The notes: generated by a model from the letters alone, not told the origin. A stretch of 10,598 bases of DNA from G039029935 sp039029935 (GCA_039029935.1 JBCCFC010000368.1:1-10598); one strand, 5' to 3'. Counted from the first letter of the stretch, positions 1 through 7,456 are shown. Program-made: numbers and translations.

Positions 1-432
1 CACAAAGATAAATTCTGGCCCACTCAGCATATTCTGGCTGATAATTTCTTCGGTTGCATCCAGCAATTCGTCTATGTCATGCGTTGTCCCATCCAAAATT
101 GTCAAAAGCAAACGGTGTGAATCTGCGTGGGCTGAATGAGGCTGATGTGGCGTATCCTCGACTATATGCGTTGGTTCAAATAGAAACGACAAATGCTCAT
201 CATTTTCAATTTTTTCATTCTGTTGATTTTTATACTCTGGATTTTTTTCATTATGATAGGCAATGTTACATACATAATGATAGTAGTGCGAAATATTTTT
301 GAGGCTACTTGAGGATAAGGCCATACTGCTCAAGGTCCCTTGGCTCTTCCATAAGGATAAGATTTGTTCCAATGGATCGGATTCAACCAAAATATCTGGT
401 TGTTTTAAAACGATACTAATTAAATGATACAT
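1..432 (-). CDS. Hypothetical protein, 3' end beyond left edge (partial)
   Basis: I do not recognise this protein. On the minus strand the frame is open from the in-frame stop at 451-453 to the window edge, giving 144 codons from ATG 430-432 without reaching a stop. It begins MYHLISIVLKQPDILVESDP. The middle is polar and rich in His, Asn, Lys and Glu. The last visible part (about residues 105-144) looks like ordinary folded protein, with acidic helix-like stretches such as DIDELLDATEEIISQ followed by GPEFIFV. No signal peptide, membrane segment or catalytic motif is visible. The start is uncertain: the only purine-rich stretch (GGGGAAGG) lies more than 20 bases upstream of ATG 432, and a later ATG exists at 322-324. 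The region is visibly richer in A+T than the genes to its right, which could mean acquired DNA or a degenerating gene. A shorter plus-strand frame at 54-302 overlaps it and looks less protein-like. Confidence 0.45.
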   Translation of the reverse strand, partial: MYHLISIVLKQPDILVESDPLEQILSLWKSQGTLSSMALSSSSLKNISHYYHYVCNIAYHNEKNPEYKNQQNEKIENDEHLSFLFEPTHIVEDTPHQPHSAHADSHRLLLTILDGTTHDIDELLDATEEIISQNMLSGPEFIFV

Positions 433-630
433 TAGGTCTATTGATTGGTATTAAGCCTTCCCCATTCTCAAGCATAATGAATGGTTTTTTCTTATGGTAG
501 AGGATATGGTTGTACATGCATACTGTAATAGATGACAAATTATTTTTAAATGGGGTGTACAATTTGCACAAATATGCCTTCACTGATGCAAAAGCGGCTG
601 AACTCCTCTGGCTCATCATTGACCAGTAAA

Positions 631-660
631 TTCAATCCTTTTGATATGTTTTGCTATAAT
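631..660 (+). promoter_or_regulatory. Candidate extended -10 promoter for the ABC transporter gene
   Basis: TATAAT at 655-660 is a perfect sigma-70-type -10 hexamer. It is preceded by TGC at 652-654, giving the TGn extension that lets a promoter work with a weak -35. The best -35 match is TTCAAT at 631-636 (18-bp spacer), which is poor. Transcription would start near 667 and give a leader of about 197 bases, carrying both inverted repeats, before the ATG at 864. The region is AT-rich, so a chance match is possible. Confidence 0.4.
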
Positions 661-702
661 GATATTGCCTACGCATGTTTCAACATTTACGGATGCAAAT
701 AC

Positions 703-758
703 AAAAAAACGGATAGGGATGAGCGCAGATAAACATTATCTACACTCATCCCTATCCG
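703..758 (-). terminator. Intrinsic-type terminator facing left
   Basis: Positions 710-723 (CGGATAGGGATGAG) and 745-758 are perfect reverse complements of 14 bp. Inside them AGATAA (727-732) pairs with TTATCT (736-741) around a 3-base loop, with a small internal loop between the two stems. In the minus direction the stem is followed at once by seven U residues (A703-A709), the standard form of a rho-independent terminator. No U-run follows in the plus direction. No protein gene on the minus strand ends here, so it would end either antisense transcription from the ABC gene or a small RNA starting near 838. Confidence 0.55.
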
Positions 759-838
759 CGTTTCAAAGTAAAGGTCATTTTCCTTTCATGAAACTCTAGG
801 GGTCCCCTTGCGGTTGCCCTATTTCATGAAAGGAAGAT
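703..838 (-). ncRNA. Candidate structured small RNA (minus strand)
   Basis: Read on the minus strand, this block has the parts of an independent RNA. There is a possible promoter (TTGACG at 875-870 and TATTCT at 850-845), a long first hairpin (840-775), a spacer, and a second hairpin ending in a U-tract (758-703). At the tip of the first hairpin the minus-strand RNA can form UAGGG:CCCUA (821-817 with 801-797) and then CC-GCAA-GG, a GNRA tetraloop. On the plus strand the same loop would be UUGC, which is not a known stable tetraloop, so folding favours the minus strand. It matches no RNA family I can name. The alternatives are a plus-strand leader structure or a dispersed palindromic repeat. 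Confidence 0.3.
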
Positions 839-840
839 GA
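775..840. promoter_or_regulatory. 19-bp inverted repeat with two TTTCATGAAA dyads
   Basis: Arms at 775-793 and 822-840 pair over 19 bp with a single T-G wobble (779 with 836), around a 28-base loop. Each arm contains the 10-bp perfect palindrome TTTCATGAAA (784-793 and 822-831), with centres 38 bp apart. Such a pair could be two operator sites for a dimeric repressor placed directly upstream of the ABC gene's ribosome binding site. It could equally act as RNA, as a stem ending 12 bases before the AGGA at 853-856. The sequence alone does not decide between these. Confidence 0.45.
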
Positions 841-844
841 CAAA

Positions 845-875
845 AGAATAAAAGGACGGGTACATGATTCGTCAA
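845..875 (-). promoter_or_regulatory. Weak candidate minus-strand promoter
   Basis: On the minus strand TTGACG (875-870) matches five of six -35 bases and TATTCT (850-845) four of six -10 bases, with a long 19-bp spacer. Transcription would begin near 838, close to the outer end of the 775-840 stem. The -35 lies inside the first codons of the ABC transporter gene, so this promoter would compete with or run antisense to that gene's leader. Confidence 0.22.
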
Positions 876-2594
876 TTTTTTGACTACTATAAGCCCTATA
901 TGGGACTGTTCTATTTGGATTTTGGCTGTGCCATCATCGTTGGCGTTCTTGAGTTGGGGTTTCCCATTGCCATCAATCAGTTTGTGGATAATCTGCTCCC
1001 CACCCAGAATTGGCCGTTGATTTTGCTTGTGACAGCCATACTGCTTGCCGTGTATACACTCAACACAGGGCTACAATATGTTGTGACCTACTGGGGGCAT
1101 ATGCTGGGCATCAATATTGAGACAGACATGCGAAGACGGCTCTTTGACCACATCCAGAAGCTGTCGTTTCGCTATTTTGACAATACCAAAACAGGGCATC
1201 TTATCGCTCATATCACCACCGATTTACAGGATATTGGTGAACTAGCACATCATGGACCCGAAGATGTCTTTATTGCGGTCATGACGCTGATTGGCGCATT
1301 TATCCTGATGGCAACTATTCATCTGCCCTTGACGGTAATCGCCTTTCTAATCGTCCCCATCATTTTGTGGTTTGCCATCTATTTCAATGGCAAGATGACG
1401 CTGACCTTTCGGCAGCTTTTTCGCGATGTGGGACGCTTTAATGCCCGCATTGAAGACACCATTGGTGGTATCCGCGTGGTCAAAGCCTTTGCCAATGAGG
1501 ACCACGAGCGCAGCCTCTTTGCGGTCAATAATGCCGACTATCGCAACACCAAATTGGTTGCCTATAACATCATGGCGCGTAGTATCTCGTTAAGCTATAT
1601 GCTGATGCGTTTTGTCACCATGTTTATCATGGTCAGCGGCACATGGTTTGTCATCCAAGGAACCCTGACCTATGGCGAGTTTATTGCCTTTTTGCTCTTG
1701 ACCAACGTCTTCTTCCGTCCGATTGAGAAGATCAACTCAGTGATTGAAACCTATCCCAAAGGCATGGCGGGATTTAAGCGCTATTTAGATGTGCTAGATA
1801 CGGAACCGGATATTCAAGATGAACCAGATGCGATTGATGTAGACAATCTCAAGGGGGATATTCTCTTTGATAATGTAACCTTTGGCTATGAGTCACACAA
1901 AACTGTGTTGCGCAACATCAACCTGTCGATTACAGCGGGCGAGACCGTCGCCTTTGTCGGTCCCTCCGGTGCAGGCAAGACAACGCTGTGTAGCCTGATT
2001 CCTCGATTTTATGATATCGACGAAGGTGCCATTACCATTGATGGCATCGACATTCGCCAGATGACCCATGACTCCCTGCGCCGTCAAATTGGCATTGTAC
2101 AGCAGGATGTGTTTTTATTTGCGGGCACGATTGCCGAAAATATCGCCTATGGCAAACTGGATGCGAGCGAAGACGAGATATGGGTGGCGGCACGGCGAGC
2201 GCAATTGGCCGAGTTTGTGCAGACCTTGCCCGATGGTATGGAGACGGTGATTGGCGAGCGCGGTGTCAAGCTCTCTGGTGGGCAAAAACAGCGGCTTGCC
2301 ATTGCGCGCATGTTTCTCAAAAACCCACCCATTCTGATTCTGGATGAAGCCACTTCTGCGCTGGATACGGCCACCGAAGTCGCTATCCAACACGCACTCA
2401 CTGAGCTATCCAAAGGACGCACCACGTTGGTCATTGCCCATCGCCTGGCGACGATTAAGAATGCTGATCGTATTGTTGTCGTGACGGAGGATGGTATTTC
2501 GGAAGAGGGACGGCATGAGGACTTGGTTGCGGCGGATGGTGTTTATAGCGAGTTACATAAGGCTCAATTTAATATGAGTCTTGTCGGGGCATAA
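864..2594 (+). CDS. ABC exporter half-transporter (fused permease and ATPase)
   Basis: This is a complete 576-residue ABC exporter of the MsbA/LmrA type, a usual length for a permease-ATPase fusion. It would work as a dimer in the cytoplasmic membrane, driving export with ATP. The N-terminal half (about 1-300) has hydrophobic segments near 14-36, 51-72, 133-151, 157-175, 240-262 and 270-285. The ATPase half has the A-loop Tyr342, Walker A GPSGAGKTT (366-374), Q-loop Gln414, signature LSGGQ (470-474), Walker B LILDEATSALD (491-501) with catalytic Glu495, and switch His526. All are intact, so a homodimer could use both ATP sites, and no partner half-transporter lies beside it. The start ATG is supported by AGGA at 853-856, seven bases upstream. 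The gene stands alone, follows a structured leader and converges on the SdrD-B gene. The substrate (drug, lipid, peptide) cannot be told from the sequence. Confidence 0.95.
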   Translation: MIRQFFDYYKPYMGLFYLDFGCAIIVGVLELGFPIAINQFVDNLLPTQNWPLILLVTAILLAVYTLNTGLQYVVTYWGHMLGINIETDMRRRLFDHIQKLSFRYFDNTKTGHLIAHITTDLQDIGELAHHGPEDVFIAVMTLIGAFILMATIHLPLTVIAFLIVPIILWFAIYFNGKMTLTFRQLFRDVGRFNARIEDTIGGIRVVKAFANEDHERSLFAVNNADYRNTKLVAYNIMARSISLSYMLMRFVTMFIMVSGTWFVIQGTLTYGEFIAFLLLTNVFFRPIEKINSVIETYPKGMAGFKRYLDVLDTEPDIQDEPDAIDVDNLKGDILFDNVTFGYESHKTVLRNINLSITAGETVAFVGPSGAGKTTLCSLIPRFYDIDEGAITIDGIDIRQMTHDSLRRQIGIVQQDVFLFAGTIAENIAYGKLDASEDEIWVAARRAQLAEFVQTLPDGMETVIGERGVKLSGGQKQRLAIARMFLKNPPILILDEATSALDTATEVAIQHALTELSKGRTTLVIAHRLATIKNADRIVVVTEDGISEEGRHEDLVAADGVYSELHKAQFNMSLVGA

Positions 2595-2606
2595 GTAAAA
2601 CCGATT

Positions 2607-2688
2607 ATAGGGGCGGGGAGATTGGTCCGATGGAAATGAGAGGCGGTGCTATTCCATTGGACCAATCTAGAAGACCTCGCGACCCTAT
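2607..2688. terminator. Long stem-loop between convergent genes
   Basis: AGATTGGTCCGATGGAA (2619-2635) pairs with 2652-2668 over 17 bp, with one G-T wobble, around a 16-base loop. Outside it, 2607-2615 can pair with 2680-2688 with one mismatch, and that outer arm contains the stop codon of the minus-strand gene (2685-2687). The stem lies 24 bases after the ABC stop codon, between two genes that run towards each other, which is where a two-way terminator is expected. Neither side has a U-run, so it may block converging transcription or protect 3' ends instead of acting as a classical intrinsic terminator. Confidence 0.5.
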
Positions 2689-5600
2689 TCTTGCATCACC
2701 AATGGCAAAAACGTCTCCTCTTTATCCTCTAAAGAAACCCCCAACCACACAGGACCATAACGGTTGACCGTGCCATCCAGCTCGGTTTCGACAAGCCAAT
2801 AGAAATGGGTGACACCCGGCTCAATATCCTGATCCATGTAGATATATTCGCCGCCCAGATAGCTGGTGTTTTCAATCTGATTCGGCGTAATACGTGTGGC
2901 CTCTTCAAATACGGCAGTCTCGCCGCGATAGAGATCAAAGCCAGCCGTGTAGGCTTCGCCGCCTGTCACCCAGCGCACGATGACACCGGAGTTAAGCGAT
3001 AGCCCCGGGACAGGCTCATCATCACCTGTACCATCACTGGGAGCAGTACCTGGATCAACAATGTTGGCGGGTTGTGGGCCAGCAGGCACAACGCTAAAAC
3101 TAAGCAGGCTGATGGCAGTGGGTTGCCCTAGCAGTCCTAGTCGGAAGGTTGTCTGCTCTGTTGCGATGTTGTTGAGTTGGTTGACCTCATGGCTGGTGCT
3201 GGTGATAGTGGCACGGTTGACAACCGTTGTGTTGTTCAGCAGCGGATCGGTGTCCACTTGTAGCAGAATTTCGCCTTGTGAGCCAGCCGTCAAAATCGGG
3301 AGTTCCCAGATGATTGAAAAGGTTTCGTCGGGAAGACGAATGACCAGTGGGTCGGGCAGCGGTGGATTGGTGTTGAGGACAGCGTCGAAGAACATATTGA
3401 GTGGCAACGACTCAACGATGCGCACGTTGACCGCATCGGATGGTCCGGTGTTGCTATAGTTGAGCGTATAGATCAATTCGTTGCCTGGTATGGCAGGGTC
3501 GTTGGCATTGTCGGATTTTGTGATCCCCAAATCAGCCGTGATGCCCGTGTAATGGCTTACATCTTCGTCTGTGATAAAGGCTTCTGTATCACTATTGTTC
3601 AACTCTATGGTTGCGGTGACAATTACGCTGTTTTCATAAAGCCCGGTGACTGCCTCCCCAAACACTTCACAGAGAACTGTTTCGCCGACATCGAGCGTTG
3701 TGCGTGGGCAAGACTCTGTGATGTCGCCGATTTGGTCGTCAAAAAGCATAATCTCGCTCAAGGCGCGCTCACCCACATTGGACAGTTCATAGGTCCAGAC
3801 GACAGCCTCTCCCACAGGGATCGGTGGGCCGGGTGACACATCGGCGTCAATGTTGTTGGTCTGTTTTTCTACAACAATTTCTGCCTCCAATGGGATCATG
3901 CCTGCATGAATTGTCTGGTTGATTTCGCCAATGCCCAGTTGAATCAAATTGGTCTGACCTGTCACGGTATCAGCCTCGCTATCACGAATATCATTGGTAT
4001 CAGTGTTTTGCCCGGCGTTGGCAGGGCTAAAGAGGAAGTTGGGCAGTTTCTCAAAGATGACCTGATACGCACCTGCAATCAGTCCTTTAAACTGATAAAC
4101 ACCGCTGTCACTGGTTCGTATGGACGCAATCGGCGTTCCCAAGCTATCCAATAAGGAGACGGTGACATCATCTATGCTCGACTCATTGAGATCGATAATG
4201 CCATCGCTATTTTGGTCACTCCACACAATCCCACTAATCGTGCCCAACGCAACCTGTCCGATATGGATGTCCTCAATGATTTCACCGGAACGCACAACAA
4301 TCAGTTGACTAAATCCGGTCTCTGGGTCAATGCTACTTGTGACATTATCATTGATGCCTGGTTCACTCCCTGGTTCACTCCCCGGCTCACTGGTTCCCTG
4401 GACTTGGGGACTAAAGATAGCCTGAAGCTCATCCACCGTTTCGCCTATGGTCACTTGATAGGTGCCGGGAATGACCGAGAATCGGTAACGACCATCGCTA
4501 TCGGTAACAGTGCTTGTGACAACCTCGCCCGCTTCATCCAGCAGCAAAATCGTGCGCAGTGGGATGCCTGGCTCATCCAGGTTGTCTTGAACGCCATTGT
4601 TGTTGCGATCCGCCCAGACCAAGCCACCAATCGCACCCAAACGGACAAGACCCGCGTCAATATTGGCACGATTTTCACCTGAAACAAGATTGAACGACTG
4701 TGTGACGCCTGTCAGCGGGTTGGCGTCGCTGTTGCGGCTGGGTTGATCTTCGCTCTCTGGTGTATCAATCTGTGTAAAGTAGTAGTTATCTATCAAAGAA
4801 AAGACAACGAAATAATCTCCAGCAGGTATATTACGAAGGCTGTAAAAGCCATCCGCATCGGTGGTTGTGGCGTTGAGTGGCAGGTCCTGTCCCACACGAA
4901 AGAGCGTGACAGGCACATTGGCAACGCCAGGTTCACCTGTGTCTTGAACACCATTCCCGTTTTCATCTTCCCAAACCAAGTTGCCCACATTGCTGACCTG
5001 TGAGATACCTGCCGCTGCCAGACGATTCACTTGGTCGGCAACCACTTGAATCAGGGCTGTTGTACCCGTTCGGGTATTGACATCGCTGTCGATGGTGTCA
5101 TCAAGCCCTTGGTTTGGTTCACTAAAGCCGTATCCTTCGGGGAGCACAAATTCAACCCGAAATGCCGCTGGTGGCAGTGCATCAAACCGATATTCACCCT
5201 CATCATTGGTGAGCGCAGTGGCAATCACCACACCACGGGCATTCTGTAGACGGACAAGCACACGGGCAACTCCAGGTTCACCCGTATCCTGAAGACCATT
5301 CCCATTGTCATCCGCCCAGACCCTGTCCACCAAACTGGCTGGACGAACCCGATTAAAATCTAAGATACCCGCATCAAGGGTGTCATTAAAATGATTGGCC
5401 TCAACAGTCACAATCGCTGAAAAACCTGTGTCAGGGTTAACATTGCTATCGCGCGCTGTATCCTCCCCGACATTCGGACTGGTGAAGCTGGCGGCATTGT
5501 TTGGACTATCGGGCAGTTGAACACGTACTTGGTATGCCCCTGGCGACAACCCCAAAAACTGATAGAACCCGCCATTGGCCGTCATGGTTGTTGCCACCTG

Positions 5601-7139
5601 ATTACCGTCACCATCAAATAGCGCAACCACAATGTCATCAATGCCTGGCTCGCTCTGATCCTGAACCCCATCTCGATTGGTGTCTGACCACACAAAATTG
5701 CCGATACCGCCAACGCTCTCGGTGGTACGATAGGCCGCTGTCCCCATACGGATTTCGTTGGGTACTTCAATTACCGTTGCCATGCCGATATGCTCTTGCC
5801 CTGTCGGTGCCGTTTTAGCCTGTGTGTAATAGGTACAACTATGTTGGCCCGATACAGGCACAATACGCGGTAGATCACAACCAATTGTCAAAACGCCCAA
5901 TACACTGTCCTTGAGCGAGTTCCAAATCAATGGTGTGCCGCTTTCGTTGTGAAGCGTGTATTCAAAAAATAGGGGATCATTGGGGGCAACTTGAACGGGG
6001 GTCTGGTTGATAGACCGTGTTTGTTGTGGGTGCGCATTAATGGTTGTTTCCAGACGGTACGCAGCTTTTGCAGCGGGGATTAAGCCTGCATCAAAGTGAT
6101 AATCTTGTTGCCCTTCTGTAAAGCGAAAGAGACTGGTTAACCCCGTTTCTGGGTTGGCATTGCTATCAAGGATATTGTCATCGCCTAAATCCTGTTGGGT
6201 GAAGGTAAATCCGCTTGGAGGGGTAAATCGAAGCTGGTATGTACTGGCGTCGACCTCAAACAAATATGCACCTGTGGCATCGGTTTGCTGTGTTGCAACC
6301 ACGGTGCCGTTGATATTTAACAAGGTTACTTCTACACCTGCAACCCCTGGCTCATCGCGATCTTGCAGACCATCTTGGTCGCGGTCCTCCCACACCTTAT
6401 CTCCCACAAGAATGGGGGCATTGATCACACCAGCATCAATCGTTGAAATCGAGCCATTGATTGGGATGACAAAGGGGGCTGTGAATCCGGTTAGGACATT
6501 GACATCACTATTGGCTGGGTTACTGACAGAATTACTATCTGCATCACTGGCTAAATCATCCTGATTTGGCATGGTAAAGACATATTCGGAAGGGAGGATG
6601 AATTGCAGCACATAGGTGAAATTGAGGTTCGATGAGGTGACGATAAATCCATACCGTCCCTGAATTAGATTTGTTGGGGCGTCATCAGGTGCAGCGCCCG
6701 TTGATGTCGTGGCAACCAGCATTTCAGGGGAGCCGTCTGGATCCGCTTGCCACAGATTAACGGTGACATTGGGCAGAAACGGTTCACCCTCTTCTTGGAT
6801 GCCATTTTCGTTGGCATCAATCCAAACTTCACCGCCGACTGTACCAGCAATTGTCTCGCCGGTGAGGGGTTGCTGTCCACCCAGTTGTTCATCAATGGGA
6901 TCATCCAATTGCAATGCAAACTGCACCGCGTCCGCGCCTGTAACCATCGTCTGCGCCTGTACTGGACTGACCGGACAGACTGAAACCAGCATCGCTAGAC
7001 AGATCGTCAAAACAGTTTGCGCAAGCAGTGAGAGTCGTTGGGGCTGTTGAGTGGGATAAACAAAAAAAATGACTGGCCGTTTTCTTGGATGAATCCCCAA
7101 GACTGGTTGCTTCATCTGAGTTGAAGGTGGCTTGTTCAT
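2685..7139 (-). CDS. Secreted SdrD-B repeat surface protein
   Basis: This 1484-residue extracellular protein is probably an adhesin, stalk or matrix protein; no enzyme motif is visible. A long basic N-region leads into a hydrophobic signal sequence (about 35-58), with likely cleavage after VQA at 62. Seven SdrD-B domains follow, starting near 100, 244, 478, 602, 717, 836 and 968. Most carry a Ca2+-loop motif such as VWEDENGNGVQDTGEPG (721-738 region) and all carry a later DSxxNPxTG-like motif. In the seventh, EPG has decayed to ESS. Segments at about 358-472 and 1083-1198 resemble DUF7507/DUF11-type Ig folds, and 1200-1330 is DUF11-like (ADLGITKSD...YTLNYSNTGPSDA). Residues 1340-1470 form an FN3-like domain (VIVRWVTGGEAYTAGFDLYRG), and the protein ends EETFLPLVMQE. 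There is no LPXTG or PEP-CTERM motif. AAGGA at 7151-7147 lies seven bases before the ATG and supports the start. Confidence 0.88.
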   Translation of the reverse strand: MNKPPSTQMKQPVLGIHPRKRPVIFFVYPTQQPQRLSLLAQTVLTICLAMLVSVCPVSPVQAQTMVTGADAVQFALQLDDPIDEQLGGQQPLTGETIAGTVGGEVWIDANENGIQEEGEPFLPNVTVNLWQADPDGSPEMLVATTSTGAAPDDAPTNLIQGRYGFIVTSSNLNFTYVLQFILPSEYVFTMPNQDDLASDADSNSVSNPANSDVNVLTGFTAPFVIPINGSISTIDAGVINAPILVGDKVWEDRDQDGLQDRDEPGVAGVEVTLLNINGTVVATQQTDATGAYLFEVDASTYQLRFTPPSGFTFTQQDLGDDNILDSNANPETGLTSLFRFTEGQQDYHFDAGLIPAAKAAYRLETTINAHPQQTRSINQTPVQVAPNDPLFFEYTLHNESGTPLIWNSLKDSVLGVLTIGCDLPRIVPVSGQHSCTYYTQAKTAPTGQEHIGMATVIEVPNEIRMGTAAYRTTESVGGIGNFVWSDTNRDGVQDQSEPGIDDIVVALFDGDGNQVATTMTANGGFYQFLGLSPGAYQVRVQLPDSPNNAASFTSPNVGEDTARDSNVNPDTGFSAIVTVEANHFNDTLDAGILDFNRVRPASLVDRVWADDNGNGLQDTGEPGVARVLVRLQNARGVVIATALTNDEGEYRFDALPPAAFRVEFVLPEGYGFSEPNQGLDDTIDSDVNTRTGTTALIQVVADQVNRLAAAGISQVSNVGNLVWEDENGNGVQDTGEPGVANVPVTLFRVGQDLPLNATTTDADGFYSLRNIPAGDYFVVFSLIDNYYFTQIDTPESEDQPSRNSDANPLTGVTQSFNLVSGENRANIDAGLVRLGAIGGLVWADRNNNGVQDNLDEPGIPLRTILLLDEAGEVVTSTVTDSDGRYRFSVIPGTYQVTIGETVDELQAIFSPQVQGTSEPGSEPGSEPGINDNVTSSIDPETGFSQLIVVRSGEIIEDIHIGQVALGTISGIVWSDQNSDGIIDLNESSIDDVTVSLLDSLGTPIASIRTSDSGVYQFKGLIAGAYQVIFEKLPNFLFSPANAGQNTDTNDIRDSEADTVTGQTNLIQLGIGEINQTIHAGMIPLEAEIVVEKQTNNIDADVSPGPPIPVGEAVVWTYELSNVGERALSEIMLFDDQIGDITESCPRTTLDVGETVLCEVFGEAVTGLYENSVIVTATIELNNSDTEAFITDEDVSHYTGITADLGITKSDNANDPAIPGNELIYTLNYSNTGPSDAVNVRIVESLPLNMFFDAVLNTNPPLPDPLVIRLPDETFSIIWELPILTAGSQGEILLQVDTDPLLNNTTVVNRATITSTSHEVNQLNNIATEQTTFRLGLLGQPTAISLLSFSVVPAGPQPANIVDPGTAPSDGTGDDEPVPGLSLNSGVIVRWVTGGEAYTAGFDLYRGETAVFEEATRITPNQIENTSYLGGEYIYMDQDIEPGVTHFYWLVETELDGTVNRYGPVWLGVSLEDKEETFLPLVMQE
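4356..4391 (-). repeat. Three 12-base units encoding SEPG
   Basis: Three consecutive near-identical 12-base units encode SEPGSEPGSEPG (residues 917-928) inside the sixth SdrD-B domain, just before its NDNVTSSIDPETG motif. The other six domains have no such stretch here. This looks like recent replication-slippage expansion of a surface loop. Confidence 0.7.
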
Positions 7140-7451
7140 AGATTAATCCTTATTCATTTGCTAGTTAAGTTGGATGAAAACAGCGCAGATATAGCAAAAT
7201 TTATTGATACGCAAATAACCACATGTTCTAGGCATTCCCCATAGTATACCTTAACTTTGGCCTATTTTAGCTTGCAGATGTCTGTCGTTTTTTATACAGA
7301 TGTTAAACGAAACTGATATATTTGTTGATGAATAGAAAATTTTTACTGCAATTTATGATAGTTCCGAATCTTTGTCTTAGACCTTCGGGAGGTATGGGCA
7401 GACACCTCCCGAAGGTCTTGCTTCGCACCCGTCAGACCTCAAGCTGCCGAA
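7140..7451. other. AT-rich spacer between the two secreted-protein genes
   Basis: No gene is visible in these 312 bases. The stretch nearest 7140 holds the ribosome binding site and a possible promoter for the SdrD-B gene. The part nearest 7451 holds a strong hairpin just after the peptidase gene. Given the hairpin and the length of the spacer, the two minus-strand genes are probably transcribed separately. Confidence 0.55.
7188..7215 (-). promoter_or_regulatory. Weak candidate promoter for the SdrD-B gene
   Basis: On the minus strand, TGC followed by TATATC (7193-7188) resembles an extended -10. A TTTGCG -35-like hexamer lies at 7215-7210, with a 16-bp spacer. Transcription would start near 7181, giving a leader of about 40 bases. 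An alternative -10, TATACT at 7248-7243, lacks a matching -35. The AT-rich background makes chance matches likely. Confidence 0.28.
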
Positions 7452-7456
7452 CTATC
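7357..7456 (-). terminator. Perfect 15-bp hairpin with flanking arms after the peptidase gene
   Basis: AGACCTTCGGGAGGT (7379-7393) and 7404-7418 are perfect reverse complements around a 10-base loop. They lie 34 bases after the peptidase stop codon in its direction of transcription. An outer pair, GATAGTTC (7357-7364) with GAACTATC (7449-7456), encloses the hairpin and includes the stop codon (7452-7454). No U-run follows in the leftward direction, so a classical intrinsic terminator is not certain. The GC-rich, symmetrical form in an AT-rich spacer also fits a dispersed REP-like palindromic repeat. Confidence 0.5.

Larger units (their letters stand above)
433..863. other. Gene-poor, structure-rich AT-rich region
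   Basis: I find no gene I can support in this stretch. A 67-codon minus-strand frame (416-619) and a 60-codon plus-strand frame (550-732) overlap each other and show no recognisable motif. The right half holds the signals listed separately: an extended -10 promoter near 655-660, a two-part hairpin at 710-758 with an A-run at 703-709, and a 19-bp inverted repeat at 775-840 ending just before the ribosome binding site of the ABC transporter gene. Confidence 0.6.

Noticed and set aside
54..302. 82-codon plus-strand frame
   Set aside because: It lies entirely opposite the longer, edge-open minus-strand frame, which reads more like a protein. No ribosome binding site or family motif supports it.
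416..619. 67-codon minus-strand frame ending 17 bases inside the start of the 1-432 gene
   Set aside because: Its product has no recognisable motif, its start lacks a good ribosome binding site, and it lies in AT-rich DNA. It could be a frameshifted upstream part of the 1-432 gene, but I could not join the two frames convincingly.
550..732. 60-codon plus-strand frame
   Set aside because: It runs through the promoter-like TATAAT and ends inside the 710-758 hairpin, and its Cys/Ser/Asn-rich product resembles no known protein.
2980..3459. 159-codon plus-strand frame opposite the SdrD-B gene
   Set aside because: It is Ser/Val/Gly-rich antisense translation of a well-supported gene. The other frames opposite or out of phase with 2685-7139 and 7452-10598 were dismissed for the same reason.
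7270..7300. Short inverted repeat TCTGT...ACAGA and repeated CAGATGT in the 7140-7451 spacer
   Set aside because: Only five paired bases and a seven-base repeat in AT-rich DNA, which is within chance expectation.
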